This document shows, one piece after another, positions 1-13,381 of a stretch of 64,000 nucleotides of DNA. The stretch covers positions 10,144,292-10,208,291 of the forward strand of contig JAJEKV010000049.1 in assembly GCA_021234155.1 (NCBI GenBank), written 5' to 3'. The translations under genes were made by a program, and so were the position numbers. Within the stretch, counting starts at the first letter, position 1, and each line of letters starts with the position of its first letter. Source of the stretch: Isoetes taiwanensis. Lineage: Eukaryota; Streptophyta; Lycopodiopsida; Isoetales; Isoetaceae. The notes beneath the pieces were generated by a model. That model was not told the origin of the DNA, made no database searches, and saw nothing but the letters and a program-made list of their open reading frames with translations.

Positions 1-2918
1 CACACTTCCCTTAGCAGATCATTCTTCTTGCGCCCGCTCACAACCTCAAACACCACCACTCCATAGCTGTACACATCAGCCTTCTCCGTTATTGCACCCT
101 CCATCACCCATTCCGGAGCCAAATACCCAGGCGTTCCCCTCATCTTCGTCAGCACTAGACTCTGCTTCCTGTCTACAAGCTTGGAAATCCCAAAGTCTGC
201 AATTTTTGGAAGCAAGTCTGCATCTAGAAGAATATTCTGGGGCTTCAAATCTAGATGTATGATCTTCTCTGCACAGTCTTCATGCAGATATGCTAGTCCT
301 CTTGCAGTTCCAAGGATGATCTCAAACCTCTGTTTCCAGTTTAATGGGGCCTTGTCTCCAAACACCCATCTGTCCAGTGATCCGTTCTTCATGTATTCGT
401 ACATGAGGAGACTTTTCGACGCTGTTGCACAAAACCCTAGCAAGAGCACTAGGTTTTGATGATGGCTTCTTCCAAGAACTGCAATTTCGGTGTAGAATTC
501 TTTACGATCACAGTCGAAACCCCGGAGCTTCTTCGCTGCAACTTCTGTACCATCTTGAAGCTTCCCTCTGTATACTTCTCCAAAACCACCCTCACCAATG
601 CACTGAGTGAAGCTATTAGTGAGTTTTTCTAGCTCTTGATAAGAATATCTTGTTGGAAGCATGGATTTTTAGTGAGCTTTCCAATATGCCAGCCTCTTCC
701 TCAGAGTCTGAAGCCAACATATGTTTCTTTCTTTTCATTATGCACATTGTAAGTAAAAGATAATTAGTACTACAGCTCCTGCACTTCCTCCTGCAACAAA
801 TTTCCAATAGATTGGCTTCCTCTTGCTGACAACCTTGACAAAAGCTATCAAATTATCATCTAATACCTTTTGGACTGTACCAACTGTATTGTTAACCAGG
901 AAACAAGATGCTGCACTAGAGTTGTAAAATGCAGCTTTACAATTACAGTCCAGGCCACACTGATCTCTGCATTCCCTTTTAGAAGTAGCATGCCAAATCG
1001 TGTGATACTTAATGGGAAAGTAATCGTATCCCTTCAATTCTACTAATTCTGAACTACATCTGTCTGCAACAGGTTCACATCCTAGCTGCGGTTGATTCTT
1101 ATCCACTTCTCTGTAACTACTCCCTCCAAAGCATTCTCCGCATGTGCCATTTCTGCAAACACGATACTCACCACATTTCTTCGGCAGTAAACAGGAGTCA
1201 TCCCCGAACTGGGAATACAACAGAACAAAGCTCGAGTTATCATAGTTATATGTATATACTTTGAAGTCACCATTAGGAAGAAGCTAAGAAATGTGACCAA
1301 ACTGACATTTCTGCCCAAATATAGCTTTGGACCACGGGCACTGATTTCACTGCAATCTTCATAACCAGTTTCAACATGGTCCAGGCTAGAATCTAGAGAT
1401 GAAGATTGGTTCTAATTCCAGGTATACCTTATCATTACCGTAACCCACGAGACCCTAAAATTTCCGACAGTTTCAGTAACTTTTTTTCCAGTAACTTCAG
1501 GGGTCTAAGTTTCTGGCGGCGATCTGGTGGCGCCGCTAGAGTTTTCTTGAGGAGCAAAATTTGGGGTCTCTTTGCTCTGCGTGAAGACATCTCTGTTCCA
1601 GGCACGAATCTATTACAAAATGAATCCCTGTTTCAGATCTATAAGCTGTGTAGGGGATGCTCTGCTGAAAAGCCATAACCGGCAGCCAGAAGCTCTGCTC
1701 TGTATGCGAAGCTCGAAAGCCATAACCGGCAGCCAGAAGCCATAGCCAGAAGCTCTGCTCTGTATGCCATAGCCAAAAGCTCTACAAGCCCTAGCGAAAG
1801 CATTCCTCCATTTTTCTTCAGCGAAAAGGTGTGTTTCGTTTCCTACTCCAGCCATAATAGATCTTCCACAAAAAAAATCAAGAGATTACATGGATGAAGA
1901 CGAGAAATAGCAGATTAAAATGGCTTCTTTTGAGCTTTCTGACTGAAAACTTCCTTGGATTCGATAGACTTCTCATCACAGTTCAAGAATAAGGAAATTT
2001 TAGGGTCTCGTGGGTTACGGCGGGAAACTTCGGTCGCAGGGTGTTTCCGGGGGAAACTGGCCTGGCGGCGCCGCCGCTCGCGGCTGCCGCCGCTCTCGGC
2101 GGCGCCGCCAGTTTCCCCTGAAACCCCCTGCTCCCGAAAGTTTCCCCTTCCAAACTGCAAAGTTGGTGGGTAATCGTCGCAAAGAACAGCAAAAATTTGG
2201 CTGGTGGACTTAGTAATTGTAGATAGGTCTTGGTTTCCAGAGGAACTCAAAACCCAATAAGGCTGCGAACCAGCATACATAACCAGTCCACCAGGCTCAA
2301 CTACTAGACTATAATCTCCGACAGAACTGTTTCTATTAGAAGCCCAACTGGTTAACTTCATTCCTGGCCTCAAGTATCTCCTTAAAACTAGAGTATCAGT
2401 AGGATAGTCATAACTTTGCCAAACCATCGCCCCTGATTCTGTTTGTAATACGACATTACCAGTATAGTCTGACATTTCAAGAGAGTAGACCTTATTGCCA
2501 TAAGTATTAGACGACCATACAAGCTGCCCTCTTTCATCTTTGAGTTCTAAATTGCCATCAGATGTGAAATTAAAGCTAGCATTCTCACCAACAGGGTTAT
2601 CCCTGTTTGCAGTCCAGATTATTCTTGCATCGACTTGAATTTTTTCATCGACAGTTTTATTCTCATTGAGTGCAATGACACAGAGAAGGTAAGTTAGGAG
2701 TTAAAGGTGCTATTGACAAACCAGATCTGGTAGTCCAACCAACCTCTATTTGTGGTGAAATTTGCATAGCGACCTGTAAGGGTGCCATCTGTGTTGAGCT
2801 GCACCAGAGTCGAGTTGTTCCAAATCAAACTGCCTGTAAGGTACTGACGAGCCTGAAGGAGAAGGGGTGCCAACGCTAAAACCAGCAGAGCTCCCAGATA
2901 CAGAGCTCGATATGCCAT
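1..2918 (-). pseudogene. S-domain (G-type lectin) receptor-like kinase, copy A, 3' end outside window
   Basis: Same gene as the fuller copy at 31,645-34,893. From right to left on the minus strand it shows a signal peptide and start of the bulb-lectin domain (2,694-2,918), more lectin domain (about 2,200-2,680), an inverted-repeat insertion (1,438-2,147), then a Cys-rich/PAN-like region (738-1,220), a membrane segment and the N-lobe and catalytic loop of a kinase. The last third of the kinase lies beyond the window's left edge. The receptor would sit in the plasma membrane with an extracellular lectin/PAN part. The reading frame is broken relative to copy B at several places, mostly one-base homopolymer changes near 665 and 750 and a missing base near 1,285. 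These may be sequence errors. Unlike copy B, the lectin stretch 2,280-2,350 reads cleanly here, so neither copy is uniformly the better one. The family call is firm; whether it is a functional gene is not. Confidence 0.8.
1438..2147. mobile_element. Inverted-repeat insertion inside receptor-kinase copy A
   Basis: A 28-bp sequence starting CCGTAACCCACGAG at 1,438-1,465 returns inverted at 1,993-2,020. Directly beyond it, 2,021-2,147 folds into a GC-rich hairpin with arms built on GGGAAACTT and GGCGGCGCCGCCG. The block interrupts the lectin-to-PAN coding region of the kinase gene. The interior (1,466-1,992) holds short tandem repeats around 1,670-1,770 and no recognisable transposase. The same block is in copy B (33,401-34,119), so it predates the duplication. 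It is probably a non-autonomous fold-back or MITE-like element; the superfamily is not identified and no target-site duplication was found. Confidence 0.55.
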
Positions 2919-4690
2919 AACTTACTTGAGAGATTGAATTTTGTAGCCCGAATATATCGAATCGACGAGGCGCCCGTTTCCACCATCCTATATGGAAGAC
3001 ACTGGCCCAGGACCAGCCCCACATATTTAATAGAATGTAAAAGGACCAGCCCCACATATTTAATAGAATGTAAAAAGGCTCTGTACTCTAAGCCCAAGCC
3101 TTAAATTAGAACATTGCAATGCCATTGAAGAAGTCTTTGGCCCTTCAAAGAACGGTTGTCCTCTTTTGGCCATGCAAATCAACGGCAAAGCCTTTTGTCC
3201 AATTGGCCAATACCATTATAATTAATAATGAACCAAACCAACCACTAGCATTAAACATAAAACCAAAAATAAAAAAGAAGGGGGAAGAACATGCTTTGTT
3301 GCTTTTCTCCATTCTCACAAACAATCCAGCTCCACATGATCGAATCTCTAAATACTGTGCCGAAGAGATCATGTTTGAAGCAAAGATTTGTTGACCGAGG
3401 AGAACATTTGTTAGCAAAGCACAAAATTATTTTCCATAAATGAATATCCTATGGATTCAAAGAAAATGGATGACCAAACAGAATAGTGGACTGCCAATTT
3501 ATGCAACAATTTTGGGGAAGGGATATATGCATTTCTTGATATTGGGTAAGCATATTCAATTGTAGTAAGATTGTTGAAACAAATCCGTAAGAACACGAAG
3601 ATTTTGTGGGATGCTTGTAGGATGTGTGATTTCTCTATTTTGATGTCTATGATGGTGTGATAGCAGTTCTAATTCTTCCAGCATCTTCTGTAAAAGTGAG
3701 TTTGGACTTTGAAGGAAAACTTGATAAAGGATGATGATCGAAAATCCCTTTTCAGAAAACTCCTGAAACATTGATGTTATTGTTATTATCATCACTTAAT
3801 AACATGACAGACACAGACTATGACATGATCTTTGCTAATTGGATGGATTATAACAATGCCGCATGGTGCTATTATAAACTTCAAGCTAATTAATTTGAAT
3901 TTGTAAATTTCAAGCTAATTATTTTGAATACTAATATGAAGGCTTTTAAGCTTTACACGTGAAGTATATGCGAAGTATTTTTGCTTTTGTATCGAAGATG
4001 TGATTATTTGTTGCAGTTGCAATTCTTTTTAGTGAATGGCCGAGAAAAAATTTAACCCTCAAATGAATGGCATCATGACAAAATTGCCCTTCAACGTGAA
4101 TGGCAATTCCAAAGGTTGCCCTTCAAAAAAAATGGAGATACCACCATTTAATTTTAAGGCTTGCTCTATCTTTGGAGCAAGCAACAGCGGTGCTCATTGG
4201 CGCCCCTGGAACAGCTGCCGGAAAGGTGTTTTGGGAGAAGCCGCCCCGATGAAGGTATTTTGGGAGAAGCCGGCCCGACGAACCTCGGGGGCCGACCTTT
4301 CAGAATGTCGGTGGTTTAATCTCGAAAGTGCAGCGGCGCCAAATGTTGGTCGCCAGTCCGGACCATCGCAGCGCCCGGGACGGATAAGCGAAGACCGCCA
4401 TACCCAGCCTAATGAATGCGGTCTCTACCATTAGAAGCGGCGAGTAGCGGCGTCGGCGAAGCCTTGCCAAAGTGCCGTGCTTTTGTTGAAAATTTGCTCA
4501 TCTCTTTTTGTTGGCAAAGAACGGCAGGTGCAAAGCGGCCCGATTACGCCCAAAATTTGGATTCTCTCAAGCAAAAAGAACGCCATAGCTACACAAAAGA
4601 TGGGGATGACCATTTTCTCATCCCGATTCTCGGGCGGTATATCCCAACAAACATCAATCCACCTCTTATTCTAAAATCGGACTTCTAAAG
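2919..4690. other. Kinase upstream spacer, copy A
   Basis: No gene recognised. The part next to the kinase start holds two tandem copies of a 33-bp unit (3,010-3,075), each containing CACATATTTAATAG, which could be part of the promoter. From 3,077 to about 4,150 it matches copy B almost base for base, apart from homopolymer lengths near 3,255 and 3,285. From about 4,150 to 4,600 the copies suddenly disagree in short clusters around CTG/CAG/CCG sites. Confidence 0.5.
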
Positions 4691-4699
4691 CCCACCTTG

Positions 4700-6600
4700 A
4701 CATTTGCCCAACTTCATCATCCGCTATTGTTGTTGTTCTTTGGCTGGCTGGCTGGCTTTGCCGGTGCTCATGTGAATGGTGTGAAGATGGAAAGCGTGAG
4801 GGCTATGTGAAGGACAAGCTTACGCAGCGGGTAAGAAGAATGGCTTTTGCACCCTAGAAAAATCGATACTTCACCACCTCGATAATTAACAAGGCTTTTG
4901 GTAAAAATTACGTTTCCCTTTTACCATGCGGTTTTGGACATTCTATGCCAATTATGACAGAGATACAATTTCAATCATCTTCTTACCCTCTTCAAAATCA
5001 ATTCTTTTTCAATTTGGGACCAACGAATTTCATCAGATCTTTAGCTCTTATCCCCAATGACATTTTTTTTTTAAAGAGCCCTATACATGCGGCTTAGGTT
5101 TGATCGATTGGAACCTAGAATACATCGACTAGACACGTGCTTGGCGCATTTTAATATCGAGGTCTTCAAGACTTTATACAAACAAGTGCGCACATTTGAC
5201 CTCGTTATAAAATGCACGGGGGCATTTTCACCGATTGTGTTCCAAATCTCAAGTTCTACACTTTAAGAGACATAATTATCTACTTTAAAGGTAAAATGTA
5301 AAATAGATAGTGCAACCCAACAAACATAGTGAAGCCTACAATATTAGAGAAGAAACATAGCTTCTTCGTGGGTAAGGATGATTCTCACGGTTTTACGGCT
5401 TATTGCACCGGGCTTTTACCTCTTGTATGCCTTTTGGTAAAGTCACCTCAAACACGTTCTTCCATGGAGTTTATTTTATGAGTTGCGGCCTTATCATAAT
5501 GCTTCTCCATTCTTAAAGGGATTGTTAGATTCGGCACGATCAAAACTTTATTTCACATCGGTCAAAACTGCTTGTGTGCAGTTGGCTGCACCTTGATTGG
5601 TGGATCCCTCGGTAGACAATCAACCACTTTGCTTTACAAGCGCACCCATTGACTCAAAGGCGTTGGAAAAGTCTTTGGAATCTTAACTATTGCGACATGG
5701 TATGACTCGGGCCAATTGTCCCGACATGGGAGGCTTTTCGGTTAAAAAGTTTCTATTGGGGCGATGGGATAGAGTTCTTTGGCAAAAAGTTGCTGATTTT
5801 CTCTGACCTATTTTGCCACACCAAGAAGATATTTTGGTATGGGTTTGTCATGAAGAAATTAAGGAGTGCAAACTTGTGAACTCTATGTATCGGTTGTTGC
5901 TTGATCTTGATATTCTTCCTCAGATCCTAATAAGTGGTCTCTTCAACTTCCTCCTCTTCAATGGCGAAGGTGTGGTCTTGGGCATGGGACAAGCTACTTC
6001 ATCCCTAAAGTGGCGAGTTCTTTTGGTGGCGATTCTTCATAGGTGTCTTGGGTTAATGTGCTTGTCCATAAGTTTAACCCTAGAATATCAAATCGGTGTC
6101 CGGTATGCAAGCGTGGATCACGAGACCATTGAGCATTGTTTTTTCATGTGTGAACACCTTAGACATGTATGGGCGGTTGTTTTCCCTTTTTCAGGTTTCA
6201 CTAACAAGTCAACAACTTGCTTTTGGCAATTTACCCAAGTACACAGACCCGAGTTACAAGGCGGGCTTTTCATCTAGCGGCCGGGATGGTTGCTTTGGAC
6301 TATCACCGGAAAAGGCGAAGATTGGTAATCTTCAAAGATGCCGGATGTGGCGGATAATCGTGTTCTCCAAGCTCAAGGTTACATTGTAAAAGTCGTATCA
6401 TTGTTCTTCTTGCCCCTCACAAGAGGCGATTGATTTTTGAGGAGTTTTGGATGTGCACTCTTATGCTTAGGCGGGTTGCTTCCTTTCGGTGGGTCTCCGC
6501 TTATCATTTGAGATTTTATTCACTGTCTCTGCATTTATACTTGTATTTGACTCTTTGATTGAATAAAGTCGGCGTCCTTCAACAAAAAAAAAAAAAAAAA
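4700..6600 (+). mobile_element. 3' fragment of an L1-type LINE, copy A
   Basis: Counterpart of 36,865-38,560. Reading frames near 5,940-6,260 recall the Cys/His motif that ends plant L1 ORF2 proteins (a WWRILHRC-like stretch, then IEHCFFMCE). The fragment ends in an A-run at 6,584-6,600, preceded by AATAAAG, as expected for a retroposed 3' end. No endonuclease or main reverse-transcriptase motifs are present, so it is 5'-truncated. The left boundary is not defined. Several frame changes relative to copy B are visible. Confidence 0.55.
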
Positions 6601-7305
6601 CGAAAGCACAAAATCTTGAGAAAAGAAAGCGAAAATCGAAAAAAAAAAAAAAAAGTAATGGTGAAGAAATAACAAAAAAACTAGAAAATGTATTTCTTGA
6701 TGAAGACATCGGAACCAAAACACCTTAAAGGATACAAATTGAAGTAAACAAAGGCAAATCCAGTCAAAATAAAGAAAAAGGTAGAAAAAAAAGAAAAATG
6801 CATAAGAAGCCTAGATAAATATCACGGAGCACTTTTAGTATTGGTGCGCCAACTTGTTCAAGATGATCTTTGAGTGGATTTGCTCTCGCTATGCCTCTAA
6901 TCGCGATCACCAGATCCTCTAGACACCATAGAATAGCAAGTTCGAATGAGGTGTTATGAGACAAGATCGTGCATTCAAATTTCCCTCGTATTGGTGCATT
7001 ATCGGTAGGTCGGTTCTTGCCATGCTTTTAAATTACAATTACTCCCCTATATTAACCGCTTGTCCCGCTCATTTTAATTTGAAAAATTTACCAAAATAAC
7101 TTTAATTGTTGACTTAATTCCCAAAAAACACTTCGTATTTTTGAAATTCTTAAAATGCCCCTTAATTCTTAAGTATTTTTATAAATAGCCCTTTGTATTT
7201 TAAAATCAATTATTTTTCTTCTTTTCAAGAAAGGCCTATGTGGCATTTCGTTCCACTGCTTTCCCGGGCCGTGAAATAGTTTCAAGAAAGCTTGACCCGG
7301 TGATG
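6601..7305. other. AT-rich spacer, copy A
   Basis: No gene seen. A-rich runs at 6,640-6,790 follow the LINE poly-A. The stretch 7,020-7,210 is strongly AT-rich and resembles an intergenic or promoter region before the conserved block that starts at about 7,306. Confidence 0.4.
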
Positions 7306-7740
7306 TTGCTTTGGGAAGTCAGCTTCGCCTCAACTCATTGCCTTCATCTTGGCTGCCTTCAACTCGTCTGCTCTATTTGATCTCAGCGCTGAACCTTGTC
7401 GTGTCGAGTGAACTATGGTGAGTGTTTTTTCAATATGATTGCGGAATGTTATATTTTTATTTCATGCCAATTTTTTCGCACGTTGCACAAACACAAGTTG
7501 ACACTTTGAAGCAATTTTAGAGTGTCCATGTTGCTGCCAACTAGAATTTTTGTTCACGTGGATGCACCTACAATCATTGGATTTGATCGACAGTCACAAA
7601 AAATTAATGGAAATTCCAGCATGTCTCATGTCTTGAGCGGTTATGCCCACGTTGGGGAAGCTATGGCGAAGCTTAAGCGAGCCTCTTCAACCATAAACCT
7701 CCTCCTTCCCCTCCTATTTCTTCTTCTCTTCATAACCCTT
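7306..7740 (+). other. Block identical in both copies; possible first exon, copy A
   Basis: I see no difference over about 435 bp from 39,273-39,707, although both flanks differ heavily. It contains a possible start with a splice donor (ATGGTGAGTG near 7,413) and an open frame from 7,522 that runs into a Leu-rich hydrophobic stretch. The protein is not recognised. The identity suggests a real promoter or first exon, or a region free of whatever causes the differences elsewhere. Confidence 0.35.
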
Positions 7741-10030
7741 CTGCTGTTACCCCGAGCTCCCTTTTCTAGTCTTCTTTTCTTAGATCTCCCAATAATTACA
7801 AACTCCTCGGTTTTGCTTTTTGGTCGTTCTTTTCGGCTGCGCCTCCCTCCATTCAGGTGGTTCTTTCGCGTCCCTTCCAATGGATGATTATGACATGGTC
7901 AATTACGAAAATGGTGCTTGTTTATAGGCGATTTTTGCTAAAAAAGCCAGGGGCCGGATTTGTTTTCTTCTTGAGTTTTGGATAGAAAAGGTGAGAATTC
8001 TCATGGCTTGGGGTTTGAATTTGGCCTTGTTGGAAGCCCACTACGTAGAAATTGGAGGCTCTAATTAGACCCGGTTGGCGAAAAGCCTTGAATGATAGAT
8101 GGCCAAAGGCATAACATGTGTATTCGAGCTTTACGTGGCGACGCGAGGGGATACAAAAAATCTTTGGGTTTCTTGCTTTGCTTGCCGGTATGGCTCTGCT
8201 TTCGGCAGGGGTTTTGGCTTCACATGGCTAAACCCAAGCAAACAAAGCGGGGATCGATGGACTTAATCGAGAATGCAAGCCTTGATGCATTTTGCAATGT
8301 TCAAAACATCCTGATATTCCCCATCGGTTTGGGATCGGCAAGATCATTTGGATCTGAAACAGGCTTGCATCGCGTTGATCTTAATGCACTATGCAGCGAG
8401 GAGGAAAAAAGTGGCACATCCTGCGGCCAAATGAAGATGGCCTGACAGTCTTTCTTTGCTCGAAATTTGTGGGCGTTGTTCCATTGGAAGGCGACAATTT
8501 GAGGAAGTAGAGGAGCTTCAACTCAACCAGGTTTCTCTTAGTAGTAGTTTCCATTTTACATTGCTTTTTGCATTGAGCAATCCACTCTTAAAGTGCGGGA
8601 GACGAAATTTCCCCAATACTACGAAGGGCATATCACCGAGATGCCCTAGTTTTTGCCTAGTTTATCGCCTTAATTTTGTTGTAGGAAATTCGTGCACTGC
8701 TAGCGTGTAGAGTAATCTCTTATGCGGCATGTTTCTATGCTTTAGGTCTGAAGGATATGATTAATTTGTATAGAATAATGATCCGCGAGCCATAGATTTA
8801 CTCTATCATATTACGCATGCCACTTGAGAAGGTTAAGTGCAATACCTTCTTTGTTTTGAGACTCATATGCCACAGTTTTTCTTGAGAATAAATTGAAGTG
8901 AAATATGGCGTGTATAAGCTGGTATGCGGATCTGAGGAAATGCAAGGTGGTATAAAATCATAAAGCGGACCCACCACCATTTTAATATTGTAGAACATGA
9001 ATGGATTAGTTTTACGATAATTTAATAAATTACGACTTTTCCCTTAAAGCACGTTGACATGCGGGACATAATTAGATGTCTATATGATACATTATGTGGG
9101 GCTTAAATTCAAGCATGAACATATCTTTTTTAAGCCATTCTTTGCATTAAATCTTAATACAAGCGCATGCCATGTAAATAAACTTGCCATTAAATGCTTG
9201 GGGACATCAAATCTTGGTGGATTTGCGGAAATTGAGGGATCTTGCATTCCTTGAACTGGTTATGGTTGGTATTTACTACTTTTGTAGTATCACATTAGAG
9301 ATGTAAATTGATCATAGTAAGCTGTTTTAAATTGAATTATGGTTGGTGAAAGGCGATGAGCCATGCCAAGACCAACTGCTTACACGTTAACCCTTGCCTC
9401 ATTACCATTTCTTTTGCTAATGTTGGTGCAGTTCGGGTGCTTGATCTTGCATCTCAATCTCTTTGTATTTTGGATGTTTGGATGCATATTTCACATGGCA
9501 GTACAAGCTAGGCTTTATCTTTGGATGGAAGATTTGGCACATGTAGACAACAACCTAAGCTCTCTCTTGGAGGCTCAACGTTATATTCGAGATTACGCTA
9601 AAAGCTGTATCATTTTACACTTTCTGAAGCAGAGGTACCTATTTCAATTCTCTCTTTATGCTTAAATTGTGCTCTAAATTTTTGAGCACAATAAACAAAA
9701 CATTTGGGTACTGCTTGATGAAGTCTACCTTGACATAATGTTTGTTTTAGGCTATGCGATTTACGGAAGTTTTATCATTTGAAGAATAGCCGGATTTTTC
9801 ACATTTTCTTTGTTGAATAGTCGGATAGAGATAACACATGTAATATTCATAAAGAATATGAGAAAATCACGGTGTGTTTGGATAAATGCCGGATATAATG
9901 GATCAACAGATATTGTAGTTTGAGTTAGTTTGTATTGAATAAAGGATGCATGATACAACAACTACATTATATTACGCTTTGAATATAGAATACAAAGGGC
10001 TTTATGTTCATGGAGTATTGCCGAGGAATT
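7741..10030. other. Low-agreement stretch, copy A
   Basis: Corresponds to about 39,708-41,960. Short open frames exist on both strands but they change between copies and none resembles a family I know. The copies differ in clusters at CTG/CAG/CCG sites, so coding content cannot be judged. Confidence 0.3.
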
Positions 10031-10800
10031 TTTTTTGAATGATGAGCTATGGCGTGTTGGTTAAAAGGCAAAAGTATGCAGGATGCATCAATGGCATGCC
10101 TTTGTTTGGATTGTGATGGCCCGATAGAAACATATACGAGATGGGAGGCATAACTTGCACTATTATGACAAGTTCTTTCAAGCATTTGGTCGCGTCACAG
10201 TTTAGAGATAGGAAAGGGCGGCACCTAAATGGCGCTACCCATGAGGCTTGAATAATTTGGTGTTTGATGTTGAAGTTTTGAAAGTTGCATTGTTAAAAAC
10301 TGTTCGGGGAAGTTACTCGTTATGTATCTCTCAAGAGCAAACGCTTATAGTTGTCCCTTATAACTTAGTTGAACTTTGAAAAGTTCGGATAACAAAACAC
10401 ATGAAGCACAACAAGCTTATAGTTGTCCCTTATAACTTAATTGAACTGAAAAGTTCGGGATAACAAAACACATGAAGCACAACCAATTGAAGTGGCATGT
10501 ATGGACTGATCGAGGAAGAGTTCATTAAAACCTCATATTCTTGCATGGGATTATGACATTGTAATAACAACATTTCCACGACTAAGTGCGGTGGAGCTCG
10601 AGGAAAAACATTGTTTTTGATGCAAATACATTGGTTTAGAATTATTTTAGATGAAGGGCAACACCCCAAATTGTTGCCCCAGCACAACGATTGTAACAAT
10701 GCCTTAATTCCTAGAGCAATTGACAAAGCCCTAAAGTCTGTCATTCCATTCCTGAGCTTAAATTCAAGGCTTGGAATCCATAAGGATCCATTGCGTTTGC
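10030..10800 (+). pseudogene. SNF2-type ATPase fragment, copy A
   Basis: Counterpart of 41,960-42,690. Pieces in different frames match SNF2 helicase motifs: a VVPYNLVE stretch (two copies, because 10,339-10,487 holds a tandem duplication), AWDYDIVITTF followed by PRLSA, and HWFRIILDEG at about 10,630. These are the first motifs of the N-terminal lobe of the Snf2 ATPase; the rest is not seen. The closest relatives by memory are plant F-box/SNF2 proteins. The fragment is broken by frame changes, some possibly sequence errors. Confidence 0.55.
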
Positions 10801-11492
10801 CCATGACATATGATGTATGGAAATCACAGGAGAGCTTATACGAATGAAAATATTACGAGCATATGCAATAGAAGAGCTAATGTGCTATATGAAAAATCTT
10901 AGTTTTAATGTGAGCATGTGCGACACCATGAGCATGGCTAAAAAAACATTTGTGATGCCTGAACAGTTTAATGCTATGAACATCATTAGCAACTTACAAA
11001 AATGCTCAATATGCAAGGTTTTTTATTTTTCATTTCAGAATCTATCAACATTAGCGATGCACCGGAGGTGAAAAGAACTTTATCAAAACCTATAATTCTT
11101 TGTAAAAGTAATCAAACGTGCTTTTGACTAGTTTATTCTTGTTATTTATCAGCGTGGGAGAAGAATGTTATCTATGAACCGCATACTTGAAGCGTCGATT
11201 AGGATTATGTAAAATAAAAGATCTGGAACCCAATGCTAAGTGCCATGGTGTTCCTCTTGGAAACAGTTTTTGTAAAGTATCCATTATAAATTGCAATTAC
11301 GATGATGAGACTCTTCCGCAAAGACATCCTAGTGGCGACATAAATGAGTCTGAGTGTACAAATTTTCTGATAAAACAGAGAAATGTGTATGAAACTAATT
11401 TGGGACTAGGATGATGGTGGAAACAAGTTCAAAGTGGATCAAAACTTCTGCTAGTGAACTGTCACAGGTCTGAATAGGGCTTAAAGTCACGT
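10801..11492. other. Unassigned stretch next to SNF2 fragment, copy A
   Basis: A 75-codon open frame at 11,187-11,414 (begins MKRRLGLCKIKD) is identical in copy B at 43,101-43,328 and could be an exon, but no family is recognised. About 280 bp around it agree exactly between the copies. The rest holds nothing I can name. Confidence 0.3.
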
Positions 11493-12889
11493 GGGTGGAT
11501 TCATGGTATGGTGTCTCAATTTTGCTCATTTTTGCACCACAAAAATAGTCCAAAACATAGTTCAAGATTGTGGTTTGTACACACAAAAATTCAAATCATT
11601 TAGCATTTATGATAGTGCAAAAATAAAATTCCCTCTCTTTGGCATGATATCTTTCTCGAGAATAGGACTTTTTGAATTTGCCACACAAGCCAAATGCCAC
11701 GGAGACCAAAATAACGTGGACCGCCAAAAAATAACCAAAAACACCAAAAAGACCTAAATAGAGACCCCGTAGAATAGCCGGATCTTGTGGATCGTGAGCT
11801 TGTGGATCATAGCCAAAAGCAGATCTTGTGGATCATAGCCACCAAAGCGAGATTGGCGGATCATAGCTTGCCAAATCATGGGAAAAGCTTTTGGGAAAAG
11901 CTTTGCTATATCTTGATCTTACGATTTTTGTTTCCATTGATTTTTGACCTTGTGAAAAGACCTAAATAGAGATTAGCGGGAAGCCTGGCCGGATCTTGTG
12001 GATCATAGCTTGTGGATCATAGCATAAAGATTGTCGGATCATAGCTAGAGCTTGTGGCAAAGCTTTTGTTGTATGTAGTGCCAATTTTGATTGATTTTTT
12101 GACCTTGTGGAGTTGGTTCAATCCTTGGTCTCTTAAATTTCATGGTTGTAGAAATGGAAAAAATGTCTTGAATGATAGTGGATTATCATACGAGGGGATT
12201 TGTTAAAACATGAGGAAAAGTTTGTGGATCCATTAGAGATGCCAAGTATTGGGGACCAAAAGGTGGAGAATAAACAATCCTATAGATTGAGGGCTCTGAA
12301 AAAAGAAAAAGAAAGAGGCTTTTTCTGAGCATTTATAGGGCAATCTATGAGGAAAGAGTCATGTTCAAAATGGGCGGGAGTTAGTCAAGTTATGGGCTGT
12401 AGCATGGTTTTGCATGATGTTAAAGGTAAGGATATAGATTGGTTGAGTTTTTATAAGCATGCTTCAAAAAGAGGTCTTCAATGCTAGAAGAAGATAATAT
12501 ACCCATCAAGAAGATAGTGGGACTAGAAAACACTTGAAACCTATACAAGATTCAGGGCATCTTTGAACCACGATTGGCTTCATCATATTCTAAAACCGTG
12601 GAGTCTAAGAGGCGAAATATGGTAATACAAGTTGTAGTTTTATTTTGTTTAATTTGCATTTTGTCAAATGAGCTTCACGCAACACAATGTGGGTGGTTTC
12701 AGCAAAGTTGGAGATGCAAAAAGGAGATTTTACCTTTGGACATTCGATAGTAAGTACTTTTTGATAAACATTGTAGAGTCTTAATAATCATTGGTTTGTT
12801 CATAGCCTAACTTAACTACGGTTATTGTGGTCATAGTTTTGTGATAGTTTTTTTGTCGAGTTCTTAAATTGTAGTTCTTTAGTAGAATT

Positions 12890-13330
12890 GTGGTTTGGAG
12901 TTCTTAAATTGGAGTTGTGAATTTATATTATTTGTAGTATATAATTGTGATTTAGAGTTTGTGAATTTAGATTGTAGTTTATATATTTGGATTTGTTGTT
13001 TGTGGTTTATGATTTGTGGTTTGGGGTTAATGGATTTGGTTTATGAGTTGGGTGTCTTAGTTTGTGGATTAGTGAATTTTATATTGTGTTCGTAGTTTTG
13101 TGGTTTGTGGTTGCATGTTTTGGTTTTGTGGATTGGGGAATTTTATATTGTGTTTTGTGGTTTGTGGTTTTGCATTTGTCTTTGGTTTGTGGTTTTGCAT
13201 TTGTGATGGTTAAATTGTGGTTAAGGATTTATACTTTTGTGCTTTGTGGATTATATTTTATAGATTGGACCTGAATTATAGTGAGTGGAATATAGATTGT
13301 GGATTGAGCCTTTAATAAAGTTTCTTTAGA
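12890..13330 (+). repeat. TTTGTGGTTT-rich intron, copy A
   Basis: Irregular repeats of TTTGTGG and GTGGTTT run for about 440 bp on the plus strand. They lie inside a probable intron: a good acceptor (TTTCATTACAG) ends it at about 13,381, just before the exon with the coiled coil. Copy B carries the same repeats at 44,780-45,230. Confidence 0.6.
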
Positions 13331-13381
13331 TTGTGGAATATACTTGTATCCCTGTAACTAATTCTTGAATTGTTTCATTAC

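Noticed and set aside
2021-2147. GC-rich hairpin as a terminator or structured RNA gene
   Set aside because: It adjoins an inverted repeat pair and occurs inside coding sequence in both copies, which fits a mobile element better; no RNA family recognised.
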